From the NCBI GenBank assembly GCA_023459535.1, contig JAEWTK010000201.1:1-7067 (forward strand): a DNA stretch of 7,067 bases, read 5' to 3'. Below, piece by piece: positions 1-6,787 of this stretch. How positions within the stretch are numbered: position 1 is the stretch's first letter; each line of letters starts with the position of its first letter. The position numbers and the translations under genes were made by a program. Source of the DNA: Pseudomonadota bacterium (GTDB lineage: Bacteria; Pseudomonadota; Gammaproteobacteria; Burkholderiales; Methylophilaceae). The notes beneath the pieces are model-generated. The model was not told where the DNA came from and did no database searches. It worked only from the letters and a program-made list of their open reading frames with translations.

Positions 1-394
1 ACTGGAGTCGTTTGCCAAGGCCAGCGCCAAAACCTGGGATACATCGATCTTCAGCCTGAAGATGCTTGGTAGCATGATCACTGGTGATGTTTCATGGAAG
101 GGTGTCAGCGGACCAGTGACTATTGCCAGCTATGCAGGACAGAGCGCACATATCGGCTGGAAGGCATTTATCGGATTCCTGGCACTCATCAGCATCAGCC
201 TGGGTGTGCTTAATCTACTACCCGTGCCGGTGTTGGATGGCGGGCATTTGATGTATTATATGGTGGAAATTTTCAAGGGCAGTCCCGTTTCAGAAACGGT
301 CATGGAAGCGGGGCAACGTGTTGGGTTGTTCTTGCTGGGGCTGTTGATGGTTCTGGCTTTTTATAATGATATTAATAGATTTTTCACAGGCTGA
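1..394 (+). CDS. rseP: RseP, site-2 intramembrane zinc metalloprotease (3' part only)
   Basis: The frame is open from base 2 and ends at TGA 392-394, so this is the last ~130 residues of a protein whose start lies left of the window. E. coli RseP is 450 aa. Visible are the family's GxxxTGD-like segment (MLGSMITGDV), the SGPVTIA stretch, then a hydrophobic segment running into NLLPVPVLDGGH (LDG motif at about bases 233-241), and a last hydrophobic helix ending AFYNDINRFF. The Asp of LDG is the third zinc ligand in S2P proteases; the HExxH site and PDZ domains are outside the window. In E. coli the enzyme sits in the inner membrane and makes the second cut in the anti-sigma factor RseA, releasing sigma-E, and also clears leftover signal peptides. 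Whether this organism uses the RseA circuit cannot be seen here. The stop is only 5 bases before bamA, as in many proteobacteria. Identity is firm from the LDG region and the neighbours. Confidence 0.95.
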   Translation, partial: LESFAKASAKTWDTSIFSLKMLGSMITGDVSWKGVSGPVTIASYAGQSAHIGWKAFIGFLALISISLGVLNLLPVPVLDGGHLMYYMVEIFKGSPVSETVMEAGQRVGLFLLGLLMVLAFYNDINRFFTG

Positions 395-399
395 ACTTA

Positions 400-2712
400 A
401 TGGGATTTAGGATCAAGCTCAACCGTATCTTGCCTTTGCTTGCCAGTGCCTACGTCAGTAGCGTGTGGGCGATCGAACCGTTCGTTGTGCAGGATATACG
501 AGTCGAGGGCATTCAACGTACCGAACCGGGTACCATCTTCAATTACCTGCCGGTCCGGGTCGGCGAGACCATGGATGATGACAAGGCGACTCAGGCAATC
601 AAGGCACTCTACGGCACCGGTTTTTTCAAGGACGTGCGTATCGAAGCAGACAACAATGTGCTTGTCGTTGTTGTGCAGGAACGTGCAGCGATTGCTTCGA
701 TTGGTTTCAATGGCAATAAATCCTTTCCCAGCGACAAGATGTTGGAAGGCCTCAAACAGATCGGTCTGTCGGAAGGTCTGATTTTCGACCGGGCCATGCT
801 GGACCGTGCTGAGCAGGAAATCAAACGTCAATACCTGGCTCAGGGCAAATATGCCGCCACGGTCAAGACCATCATCAGCCCGCTTGAACGTAACCGTGTA
901 GCGATACGCTTCGATATCGAGGAAGGCGCGGTTTCGAAGATCCGCAACATCAATATCGTCGGCAATCGCGATTTCGAAGATGATATTCTGCTTGAGCAGT
1001 TCAAGTTGACGACACCTAACTGGCTCAGTTGGTGGAGCAAAGACGATCAATATTCCAAACAGAAATTGACTGCCGACCTCGAGGCCTTGCGTTCTTTCTA
1101 TATGAACCAGGGTTATCTGGAATTCAATGTCGATTCCACTCAGGTGTCCATCACGCCGGATAAGCGCGATATCTATATCACCGTCAATATCACCGAGGGT
1201 GAGAAATATACAGTCAGCGAGATCAAGATGGCGGGCGAAATCCTGTTGCCGGAAGAGGAGGCGCTGGCACTGATCTCGCTGGAACCGGGTGAATTCTTCA
1301 ACCGTCAGAAAGTGACGGAATCCAGCAAAGCTATCAGCGACCGACTGGGGAATGACGGTTACGCCTTTGCCAACGTCAATGCCGTGCCCAATGTGGACAA
1401 GGAGAATTACACCGTGGGCTTCACCTTCTTTGTCGATCCGGGTCGTCGCGTCTATGTCAGACGTATCAATTTGACCGGCAATACACGCACCCGAGACGAA
1501 GTCTTGCGGCGCGAGATGCGTCAACTTGAGTCCGCCTGGTATGGTGCCGACAAGATCAATCGCTCGAAACAACGGTTGGACCGCCTGCAGTTCTTTGAAG
1601 ATGTGAACGTCGAAACGCCGGCAGTACCCGGCACTACGGATCAGGTTGATATCAATATCAACGTTACGGAGAAATCGACCGGTAGCGTGCAGTTCGGTGC
1701 CGGCCTTTCCAGTTCCGAAGGTGTGATATTCGGTGTAACCGTCAACCAGAACAACTTCCTGGGTACCGGTAACCGTGTCAGCGCACAGGTCAATACCGGT
1801 GACATCAATACTACCTATTCCCTGTCCTACACCGACCCTTACTTCACGCCGGATGGCATCAGTCGGGGCTTCGATGTCTACAGGCGTGATGTGGATACAA
1901 CGGACCTGGACATTTCCAGCTACAAGAGTTCTTCCTATGGTGTTGGTGTCCGTTTTGGCATGCCATTGAATGAACGAGATTCGGTCAGTGCCGGTCTGAC
2001 ATTCGACAATACGGAAGTTGAGCTGAATAGCAGAAGCCCAGAGCGATTTTTCCGTTATTGTGGAAGTGCTAACAATAATGGCTGCAGCAATAACAGTCTG
2101 ATGCTCAATCTCGGCTGGGCACATGACACCCGTGACAATGTCCTGTTCCCGAACAGCGGTGTGCATCAGAGAATTTCGACAGAAATCGGTTTGCCCGGGC
2201 TCGACCTGGAATATTACAAGCTGGAATACAAGCATTCCTGGTATTGGCCGGTTAGCAACAACGTCACTTTGATGCTGAACGGTGAAATGGGGTATGCTGA
2301 CAGCTATGGAGATCGGGATTTCCCATTCTTCAAGAACTTCTATGTTGGCGGTGTCAACTCGGTACGTGGCTTTGAAACCAGTTCCATCGGGCCACGTGCA
2401 ATTGATAGAACCACCAAAGAAGACTTTGCTATCGGCGGCACCAAACGCCTGTTAGGGAATGCTGAGCTCTATTTTCCAATACCGGGCATGAAAGACAACA
2501 AGCAGTTGCGTCTCAGTACCTTCCTCGACGCAGGTGCTGTTTATGACGATGAGCAGTCCATTACCATGGACGAAATGCGATACTCGACGGGTCTTGGCAT
2601 CAGCTGGTATTCGCCGTTCGGCCCGATCAAGCTGGTATTTGCCAAGGCGCTGAACGAAAAGGATGGCGACCAGACACAGACATTGCAGTTCCAACTGGGC
2701 TCGCAATTCTAG
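400..2712 (+). CDS. bamA: BamA, outer-membrane protein assembly factor (Omp85 family)
   Basis: 770 aa. This is the essential core of the BAM complex, which folds and inserts beta-barrel proteins into the outer membrane. Residues 1-24 form a signal peptide (basic start, hydrophobic core, cut after VWA). Five POTRA domains follow at about 28-94, 96-175, 178-266, 269-346 and 349-424, most opening with the usual I-x-I/F-x-G-N pattern (IGFNGNKSF, INIVGNRDF, INLTGNTRT). The barrel runs from about 428 to the C-terminal Phe770, with an aromatic-ended last strand (LQFQLGSQF). The conserved loop 6 motif VRGF is at 655-658, close to its position in E. coli (660-663). The protein is 40 residues shorter than E. 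coli BamA, and the barrel accounts for nearly all of the difference. Two cysteines, C554 and C562, lie in what should be extracellular loop 4, while the loop 6 region lacks the cysteine pair found in E. coli. The ATG at 400 has no clear Shine-Dalgarno site and sits 5 bases after the rseP stop, which suggests coupled translation. Confidence 0.98.
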   Translation: MGFRIKLNRILPLLASAYVSSVWAIEPFVVQDIRVEGIQRTEPGTIFNYLPVRVGETMDDDKATQAIKALYGTGFFKDVRIEADNNVLVVVVQERAAIASIGFNGNKSFPSDKMLEGLKQIGLSEGLIFDRAMLDRAEQEIKRQYLAQGKYAATVKTIISPLERNRVAIRFDIEEGAVSKIRNINIVGNRDFEDDILLEQFKLTTPNWLSWWSKDDQYSKQKLTADLEALRSFYMNQGYLEFNVDSTQVSITPDKRDIYITVNITEGEKYTVSEIKMAGEILLPEEEALALISLEPGEFFNRQKVTESSKAISDRLGNDGYAFANVNAVPNVDKENYTVGFTFFVDPGRRVYVRRINLTGNTRTRDEVLRREMRQLESAWYGADKINRSKQRLDRLQFFEDVNVETPAVPGTTDQVDININVTEKSTGSVQFGAGLSSSEGVIFGVTVNQNNFLGTGNRVSAQVNTGDINTTYSLSYTDPYFTPDGISRGFDVYRRDVDTTDLDISSYKSSSYGVGVRFGMPLNERDSVSAGLTFDNTEVELNSRSPERFFRYCGSANNNGCSNNSLMLNLGWAHDTRDNVLFPNSGVHQRISTEIGLPGLDLEYYKLEYKHSWYWPVSNNVTLMLNGEMGYADSYGDRDFPFFKNFYVGGVNSVRGFETSSIGPRAIDRTTKEDFAIGGTKRLLGNAELYFPIPGMKDNKQLRLSTFLDAGAVYDDEQSITMDEMRYSTGLGISWYSPFGPIKLVFAKALNEKDGDQTQTLQFQLGSQF

Positions 2713-2740
2713 GAACCACTTAATACATCAGATTGTGTGA
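2712..2740 (+). promoter_or_regulatory. Weak candidate sigma-E-like promoter ahead of skp
   Basis: GGAACC at 2712-2717 resembles the sigma-E -35 element (GGAACTT), and GTGTGA at 2735-2740 differs by one base from GTCTGA, the -10 element. Counting from GAACCA to TGTGA, the spacer is 17 bases; known E. coli sites use about 16. A transcript would start near 2746, leaving a very short leader that still contains the AGGAG site. In E. coli this gene region is part of the sigma-E regulon, which makes the idea reasonable, but the match is imperfect and short motifs of this kind occur by chance. The -35 element overlaps the bamA stop codon. Confidence 0.2.
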
Positions 2741-2748
2741 TTTACATC

Positions 2749-2753
2749 AGGAG
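2749..2753 (+). promoter_or_regulatory. Ribosome binding site that fixes the skp start at TTG 2761
   Basis: AGGAG lies 7 bases before TTG 2761, a near-ideal distance. The longer alternative, GTG 2737 in the same frame, would place this motif inside the coding sequence, has no comparable site of its own, and would put two arginines and a tyrosine ahead of an otherwise normal signal peptide. The site therefore decides the start. Confidence 0.8.
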
Positions 2754-2760
2754 ATATCAA

Positions 2761-3264
2761 TTGAACAAGTTTTTAAAATCAATGCTGGTAGCCGGTTTGT
2801 TTATTTACGGTACGCAAGCCCATGCGGCAGAACTGAAGATTGGTTATGTGCAGGTCGACAAGATTCTGCAGGAAGCCCCACAGACAGCTGAAACCGGGAA
2901 AAAACTGGAGCGTGAATTCAGTCCGCGCACAGCCGAGCTGGATAGATTACAGAAACAGATCCGTGAAATTGAATCACAACTGGACAAGAACAGCCTGACC
3001 ATCTCGGAAACCGAGCGCAAGAACAAAGAGCGCGATGTTTCCAACCTGAAAATCGATTTTCAGCGCAAGCAGCGCGAACTGCGCGAAGACATCAACCTGC
3101 GTAAGAACGAAGAGCTGGGCACCTTGCAGGACCGCATCAACAAGGCTGTCACTACAGTAGCTGAAACTGAAGGTTATGACCTGATTGTCTATGGCGGCGT
3201 TGCATTTGCCAGCAAGAAAATCGATATCACTGACAAGGTGCTGAAGGCACTGGGCAAGAAATAA
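2761..3264 (+). CDS. skp: Skp (OmpH/HlpA), periplasmic chaperone for outer-membrane proteins
   Basis: 167 aa from TTG 2761, close to the 161 aa of the E. coli precursor. Residues 1-22 are a signal peptide ending QAHA, so the mature protein should begin AELKIGYVQVDKI, the first strand of the Skp core. From about residue 40 to 125 the chain is rich in charged residues with heptad-like spacing and almost no proline or glycine. This is the long coiled-coil hairpin that forms the tentacles of the Skp trimer. The C-terminal part (YDLIVYGGVAFASKKIDIT and the following helix) closes the trimer body. Skp holds unfolded barrel proteins in the periplasm and delivers them to BAM, which agrees with its place directly after bamA. 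The gap to bamA is 48 bases and contains no terminator. A longer form from GTG 2737 (175 aa) is possible but less likely: the Shine-Dalgarno motif supports the TTG, and the signal peptide is normal only from there. Confidence 0.93.
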   Translation: MNKFLKSMLVAGLFIYGTQAHAAELKIGYVQVDKILQEAPQTAETGKKLEREFSPRTAELDRLQKQIREIESQLDKNSLTISETERKNKERDVSNLKIDFQRKQRELREDINLRKNEELGTLQDRINKAVTTVAETEGYDLIVYGGVAFASKKIDITDKVLKALGKK

Positions 3265-3286
3265 GGACTGGTGAGTCTGCGGGTCT

Positions 3287-4336
3287 GTGGATAGCAAGGG
3301 ATATACACTCGGCGAAATTGTTTCCGAGCTGGGTGGTGAGCTGATCGGCGATGCTGGCGTTCGGGTATACCGACTGGCATCCCTTGCGCAGGCACAGACC
3401 GGTCACATCGGTTTTGTCAGTAATTCCAAATATCTATCCTTACTGAACAGCACTCGAGCAAGCGCGATCATTCTCGATCCTGCCAGCCGCGATGCTACGA
3501 TGCTGCCAAGGATCGTCACCGACAATCCCTACGCTTATTTTGCTCGACTCTCCGGTTTGATGAATCCGGAACCGCACCACGAACCAGGCGTGGCCTCAAG
3601 CGCCGACATCGACAAGACTGCGAGTATCGCTGCCAGTTGTACGATCGGTGCCAATGTGGTCATCGGCAAAAATGCCAAACTGGCAGATAATGTAGTGGTT
3701 GGTCCCGGCACTGTGATTGAATCCGACGTCAGCATTGGTGCCAATAGCCGTATCGCACCCAATGTTGTCATCTATCATGGCTGCGTGATCGGCAGGAACT
3801 GCGTGATCGCTTCAGGATCGGTGATTGGTGCGGATGGATTTGGCTATGCCGAAGAGAATGGACGTTGGGTCAAGATTCCGCAAGTCGGACTGGTCATCAT
3901 CGAAGACGATGTTGAAATTGGCGCCAATACGACGATAGATCGCGGTGCACTGGATGATACGGTGATAGAGCAGGGGGTCAAACTCGACAACCTGATCCAG
4001 ATTGGTCATAACTGCAGGATAGGCGCGCATACCGTGATTGCCGGATGCGCTGGTATTGCCGGCAGCGCCCGTATAGGTAAACACTGTAAAATAGGGGGCG
4101 CTGCGATGATACTGGGACATCTGGACATCGCGGACGGAGCGACGATCTCACCTGGTAGCATGATTACCCGCTCGCTGACCAAGGCTGATACCTACACTGC
4201 ACTGATGCCATTTCAGGCCCATGAACAGTGGTTGAGAACGGCGGCCAACATCCGTCGCCTGGGAGAGTTGTCGGAAAGAGTGAAGCAGTTGGAACAAGCG
4301 CTCTCGCTAATTGATGCAACAAAAAAAGAAAAGTAA
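3287..4336 (+). CDS. lpxD: LpxD, UDP-3-O-(3-hydroxyacyl)glucosamine N-acyltransferase
   Basis: 349 aa. This cytoplasmic trimer performs the third step of lipid A synthesis, moving a 3-hydroxyacyl chain from ACP to the 2-amino group of UDP-3-O-acylglucosamine. The N-terminal uridine-binding domain (about 1-100) has F43 and Y49 in FVSNSKY, at the same numbers as the E. coli residues that stack on uracil. From about 103 to 300 runs a left-handed beta helix of hexapeptide repeats ([18 protein letters not shown] and so on). The catalytic base is H241 in QIGHN (E. coli H239). M292 aligns without gaps with E. coli M290, a residue linked to acyl length choice. A C-terminal charged helix ends in a lysine-rich tail. 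The start is GTG: a stop at 3272-3274 closes the frame upstream and no other ATG, GTG or TTG lies near, so this start fits the E. coli N-terminus, though its ribosome site is poor. It begins 22 bases after skp. Confidence 0.97.
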   Translation: MDSKGYTLGEIVSELGGELIGDAGVRVYRLASLAQAQTGHIGFVSNSKYLSLLNSTRASAIILDPASRDATMLPRIVTDNPYAYFARLSGLMNPEPHHEPGVASSADIDKTASIAASCTIGANVVIGKNAKLADNVVVGPGTVIESDVSIGANSRIAPNVVIYHGCVIGRNCVIASGSVIGADGFGYAEENGRWVKIPQVGLVIIEDDVEIGANTTIDRGALDDTVIEQGVKLDNLIQIGHNCRIGAHTVIAGCAGIAGSARIGKHCKIGGAAMILGHLDIADGATISPGSMITRSLTKADTYTALMPFQAHEQWLRTAANIRRLGELSERVKQLEQALSLIDATKKEK

Positions 4337-4352
4337 AAATTGAGGAATTAAC

Positions 4353-4814
4353 ATGGCAGAATCAGCAGATACCAGCATGGATATCCATGAAATACTAAAT
4401 CATCTTCCTCACCGATATCCGTTTGTCCTGGTGGATCGTGTGATTTCATATGAAGTTGGCAAGGAAATCACGGCCATCAAGAATGTCACGATCAACGAGC
4501 CATTCTTTCCCGGTCATTTTCCTTATCATCCGGTGATGCCGGGCGTATTGATTATCGAAGCGATGGCGCAGGCAGCAGCCATTGTTTCGTTCAAGACCAT
4601 GGATAGCAAGCCGAGTGATGACTCGGTCTACTACTTTGCCGGTATCGACAAGGCACGCTTCAAAAAGCCGGTATCCCCCGGAGATCAGCTGGTACTCAAC
4701 GTGAAAATTGATCGCATATTACGCGGCATCTGGAAGTATTCCGGTACCGCATCCGTTGATGGCGCCGTGGTCGCCGAAGCCGAGTTCATGTGCATATTGA
4801 AAGCGATCGAATAA
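4353..4814 (+). CDS. fabZ: FabZ, 3-hydroxyacyl-ACP dehydratase
   Basis: 153 aa, slightly above the E. coli length of 151. A soluble single hot-dog-fold enzyme of type II fatty-acid synthesis that removes water from 3-hydroxyacyl-ACP to give trans-2-enoyl-ACP. The signature is complete: [13 protein letters not shown] at 18-30, then [16 protein letters not shown] with catalytic H55, and IEAMAQ with catalytic E69. The 14-residue spacing is the same as E. coli H54 and E68. The substrate is the same 3-hydroxyacyl-ACP pool used by LpxD and LpxA, whose genes flank it, so this enzyme competes with them for a shared precursor; that balance is known to matter in E. coli. The ATG at 4353 has a good site (GAGGA, 4342-4346) at 6 bases and starts 16 bases after lpxD. 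A second in-frame ATG (residue 9) is possible but has no better site. Confidence 0.98.
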   Translation: MAESADTSMDIHEILNHLPHRYPFVLVDRVISYEVGKEITAIKNVTINEPFFPGHFPYHPVMPGVLIIEAMAQAAAIVSFKTMDSKPSDDSVYYFAGIDKARFKKPVSPGDQLVLNVKIDRILRGIWKYSGTASVDGAVVAEAEFMCILKAIE

Positions 4815-4849
4815 ACCATCGCACCTGATACCCTCATTTAGAAGCCTGT

Positions 4850-5632
4850 ATGTCGCAACCACGTATTCATCCCACTGCTATTATTGACCCCAAAGCCGAG
4901 CTCGATAGCAGCGTCGAGGTCGGCCCTTATACCACCATAGGCCCAGATGTTCGTATTGACGCCGGCACGACGGTAGGCAACCATGTGGTGATCAACGGGC
5001 CTACCACCATTGGCCGCAACAACCGTATCTTCCATTCCTCCTCACTGGGCGAGGCGCCACAGGACAAGAAGTACGCTGGCGAACCGACCACACTGGAGAT
5101 CGGTGACGGCAACACCATACGTGAGTTCTGTACCTTTAACCGTGGCACGGCGCAGGACAAGGGCGTCACCCGTATTGGTAATGACAACTGGATTATGGCC
5201 TACGTCCATATTGCACACGATTGTGACGTCAGAAATCACACGATACTGGCTAACAACTCATCGCTGGCGGGTCATGTAGACATGCACGACTACGCCATTC
5301 TCGGCGGCTTCACACTGGTGCACCAGTTCTGCAAGATCGGCGCCCATGTGATTACTGCTGTCGGATCTGTCGTGTTCAAGGATATTCCCCCCTATGTCAC
5401 CGCGGCCGGTTATGATGCCAAGCCACACGGCATCAATACAGAAGGCCTGAAAAGACGTGGCTTTTCCCAGGAGGCCATTGCGCAGATCAAGCGTGCCTAT
5501 AAAACCCTGTACCGTAATGGCCTGAGTCTGGAAGAAGCCAAAGCCGAACTGAACAGCCAAATCGAGATTTGCCCTGAAATCCAGTTGCTGGTCGATTTTC
5601 TGCAGATATCCACCCGCGGCATCATTCGCTAG
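4850..5632 (+). CDS. lpxA: LpxA, UDP-N-acetylglucosamine O-acyltransferase
   Basis: 260 aa (E. coli 262). It performs the first step of lipid A synthesis, placing a 3-hydroxyacyl chain from ACP on the 3-OH of UDP-GlcNAc; a cytoplasmic homotrimer. The N-terminal two thirds are hexapeptide repeats forming a left-handed beta helix, with the family's inserted loop QDKKYAGEP at 71-79. Against E. coli the offset is a constant 2 residues over the core: catalytic H123 (E. coli H125) in HIAHDC, H120 (H122), H142 (H144), H158 (H160), D72 (D74) and K74 (K76). The C-terminal helical domain carries [10 protein letters not shown] with R202 and R203. At the acyl ruler position, E. coli G173, this protein has V171 (sequence [10 protein letters not shown]), which predicts a chain shorter than C14. 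The gene starts 35 bases after fabZ with only a weak ribosome site (around GAAG, 4841-4844). The start is fixed by similarity, IHPTAII matching VHPTAIV near the E. coli N-terminus. Confidence 0.98.
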   Translation: MSQPRIHPTAIIDPKAELDSSVEVGPYTTIGPDVRIDAGTTVGNHVVINGPTTIGRNNRIFHSSSLGEAPQDKKYAGEPTTLEIGDGNTIREFCTFNRGTAQDKGVTRIGNDNWIMAYVHIAHDCDVRNHTILANNSSLAGHVDMHDYAILGGFTLVHQFCKIGAHVITAVGSVVFKDIPPYVTAAGYDAKPHGINTEGLKRRGFSQEAIAQIKRAYKTLYRNGLSLEEAKAELNSQIEICPEIQLLVDFLQISTRGIIR

Positions 5633-5641
5633 GACGCCCCC

Positions 5642-6775
5642 ATGCCTACTATTGGAATTGTTGCTGGAGAGGCTTCAGGCGATTTATTGGGTAGTCATCT
5701 GATCCGTGCTCTTAAGAAACGTCGACCGGATCTGGAGTTTGTCGGCATTGCCGGACCCAAAATGATGGCTGAAGGCGCCAAGACCCTGTTCCCCATGGAG
5801 CGACTTTCTGTGCGCGGATTAGTCGAAGTGATCCGACATCTGCCGGGCCTGCTCAAACTGCGCAGGCAACTTGCTCAACATTTTCTGCAAAACCCGCCTG
5901 ATCTTTTCATCGGTATTGATGCGCCTGACTTCAATTTCGCACTGGAGCGCAAGCTGAAGCAGCATGGCATACGCACGATTCATTACGTCAGCCCGTCGAT
6001 CTGGGCATGGCGCAAAGGCCGCATCAGGAAAATCAAGGCAGCGGTGTCGCATATGCTGGCACTGTTTCCGTTCGAGCCTGCCATCTATCAGGCAGCAGAT
6101 ATCCCTGTTAGCTATGTCGGACATCCTTTGGCAGATATCTTGCCTCTCGAATCCAGCATGCAAGAGGCGAGGGAAGACCTCAAACTGCAAAATGCCCATC
6201 AGGTCATTGCCATGTTGCCCGGTAGCCGTCAGAGTGAAGTCAGGCAACTGGCCAAACTTTATGTCAGAACCGCCAGACTCATGCTGAACAAGCAGCCCTC
6301 GCTGAAGTTCCTGATACCGCTGGTCACCAAGGAAACTCGGGAGATATTCCAGCAGGCGATCTATGACGACAACGCCCAGGACTTGCCTCTGCAGATACTT
6401 TTCGGCCATGCGCATCTTGCCATGCAGGCGGCCGATGCCATCATTGTTGCTTCCGGAACCGCCACGCTGGAAGCTGCACTGATCAAGCGGCCGATGGTCA
6501 TCACTTATCGCATGCCGCGACTGAGCTGGATGCTGCTGAAACGCATGAATTACCTGCCATACGTCGGCCTGCCCAATATCCTGGCCAACCGTTTCGTCGT
6601 ACCTGAGTTGCTGCAACATGATGCCAATCCGGAAAAACTGGCGGAGACGACTTTGCGCCTGATCGAGGACAAGACCATGGCCGCAGAGATTCGCGAGGAA
6701 TTCACGCGCATGCATGAAACCTTGCGCCAGAATACGGAAGAAAAGGCCGCAGATGCCATTTTGGCCTATCTGTAA
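5642..6775 (+). CDS. lpxB: LpxB, lipid A disaccharide synthase (glycosyltransferase family 19)
   Basis: 377 aa (E. coli 382). A peripheral inner-membrane enzyme that joins UDP-2,3-diacylglucosamine to 2,3-diacylglucosamine-1-phosphate (lipid X), releasing UDP and giving the beta-1',6 disaccharide of lipid A. Motifs in order: GEASGD at 9-14; GIDAPDFNF at 91-99 with D93, equal to the essential E. coli D98; YVSPSIWAWRKGR at 115-127; LFPFEP at 141-146; YVGHPLAD at 158-165; LPGSRQSEV at 192-200 with R196 aligning to E. coli R201; ASGTATLEAAL at 270-280; and LPNILANRFVVPELLQ from 310. All hallmarks are intact. Hydrophobic surface residues rather than transmembrane helices explain its membrane contact in relatives. 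The ribosome site AGGA (5631-5634) overlaps the lpxA stop codon, 7 bases before the ATG, so the two are probably translationally coupled. The lipid X-forming hydrolase (LpxH or other) is not in the window. Confidence 0.98.
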   Translation: MPTIGIVAGEASGDLLGSHLIRALKKRRPDLEFVGIAGPKMMAEGAKTLFPMERLSVRGLVEVIRHLPGLLKLRRQLAQHFLQNPPDLFIGIDAPDFNFALERKLKQHGIRTIHYVSPSIWAWRKGRIRKIKAAVSHMLALFPFEPAIYQAADIPVSYVGHPLADILPLESSMQEAREDLKLQNAHQVIAMLPGSRQSEVRQLAKLYVRTARLMLNKQPSLKFLIPLVTKETREIFQQAIYDDNAQDLPLQILFGHAHLAMQAADAIIVASGTATLEAALIKRPMVITYRMPRLSWMLLKRMNYLPYVGLPNILANRFVVPELLQHDANPEKLAETTLRLIEDKTMAAEIREEFTRMHETLRQNTEEKAADAILAYL

Positions 6776-6787
6776 GGATTTAAAGCC

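Noticed and set aside
393..417. GAACTT at 393-398 followed by TCAAG at 413-417, resembling a sigma-E promoter at the bamA start.
   Set aside because: The spacer is 14 bases, too short, and transcription would start inside bamA after its start codon, giving no useful message.
397..2235. A 612-codon open frame on the minus strand opposite bamA.
   Set aside because: It is in exact codon register with bamA, so its lack of stops only means bamA uses no TTA, CTA or TCA codons in codons 1-612, which fits biased codon use. The protein resembles no family and has no ribosome site or start context; bamA itself is beyond doubt.
4318..4336. A seven-A run at the end of lpxD that forms an in-frame A_AAA_AAA slippery heptamer.
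   Set aside because: A -1 slip would only replace the last few residues with an unrelated tail over the fabZ start. There is no clear downstream stem or biological gain. It is more simply a lysine-rich tail.
4815..4849. The 35-base gap between fabZ and lpxA was checked for a terminator or promoter.
   Set aside because: No stem followed by a T run and no convincing -35/-10 pair is visible; it appears to be plain spacer.
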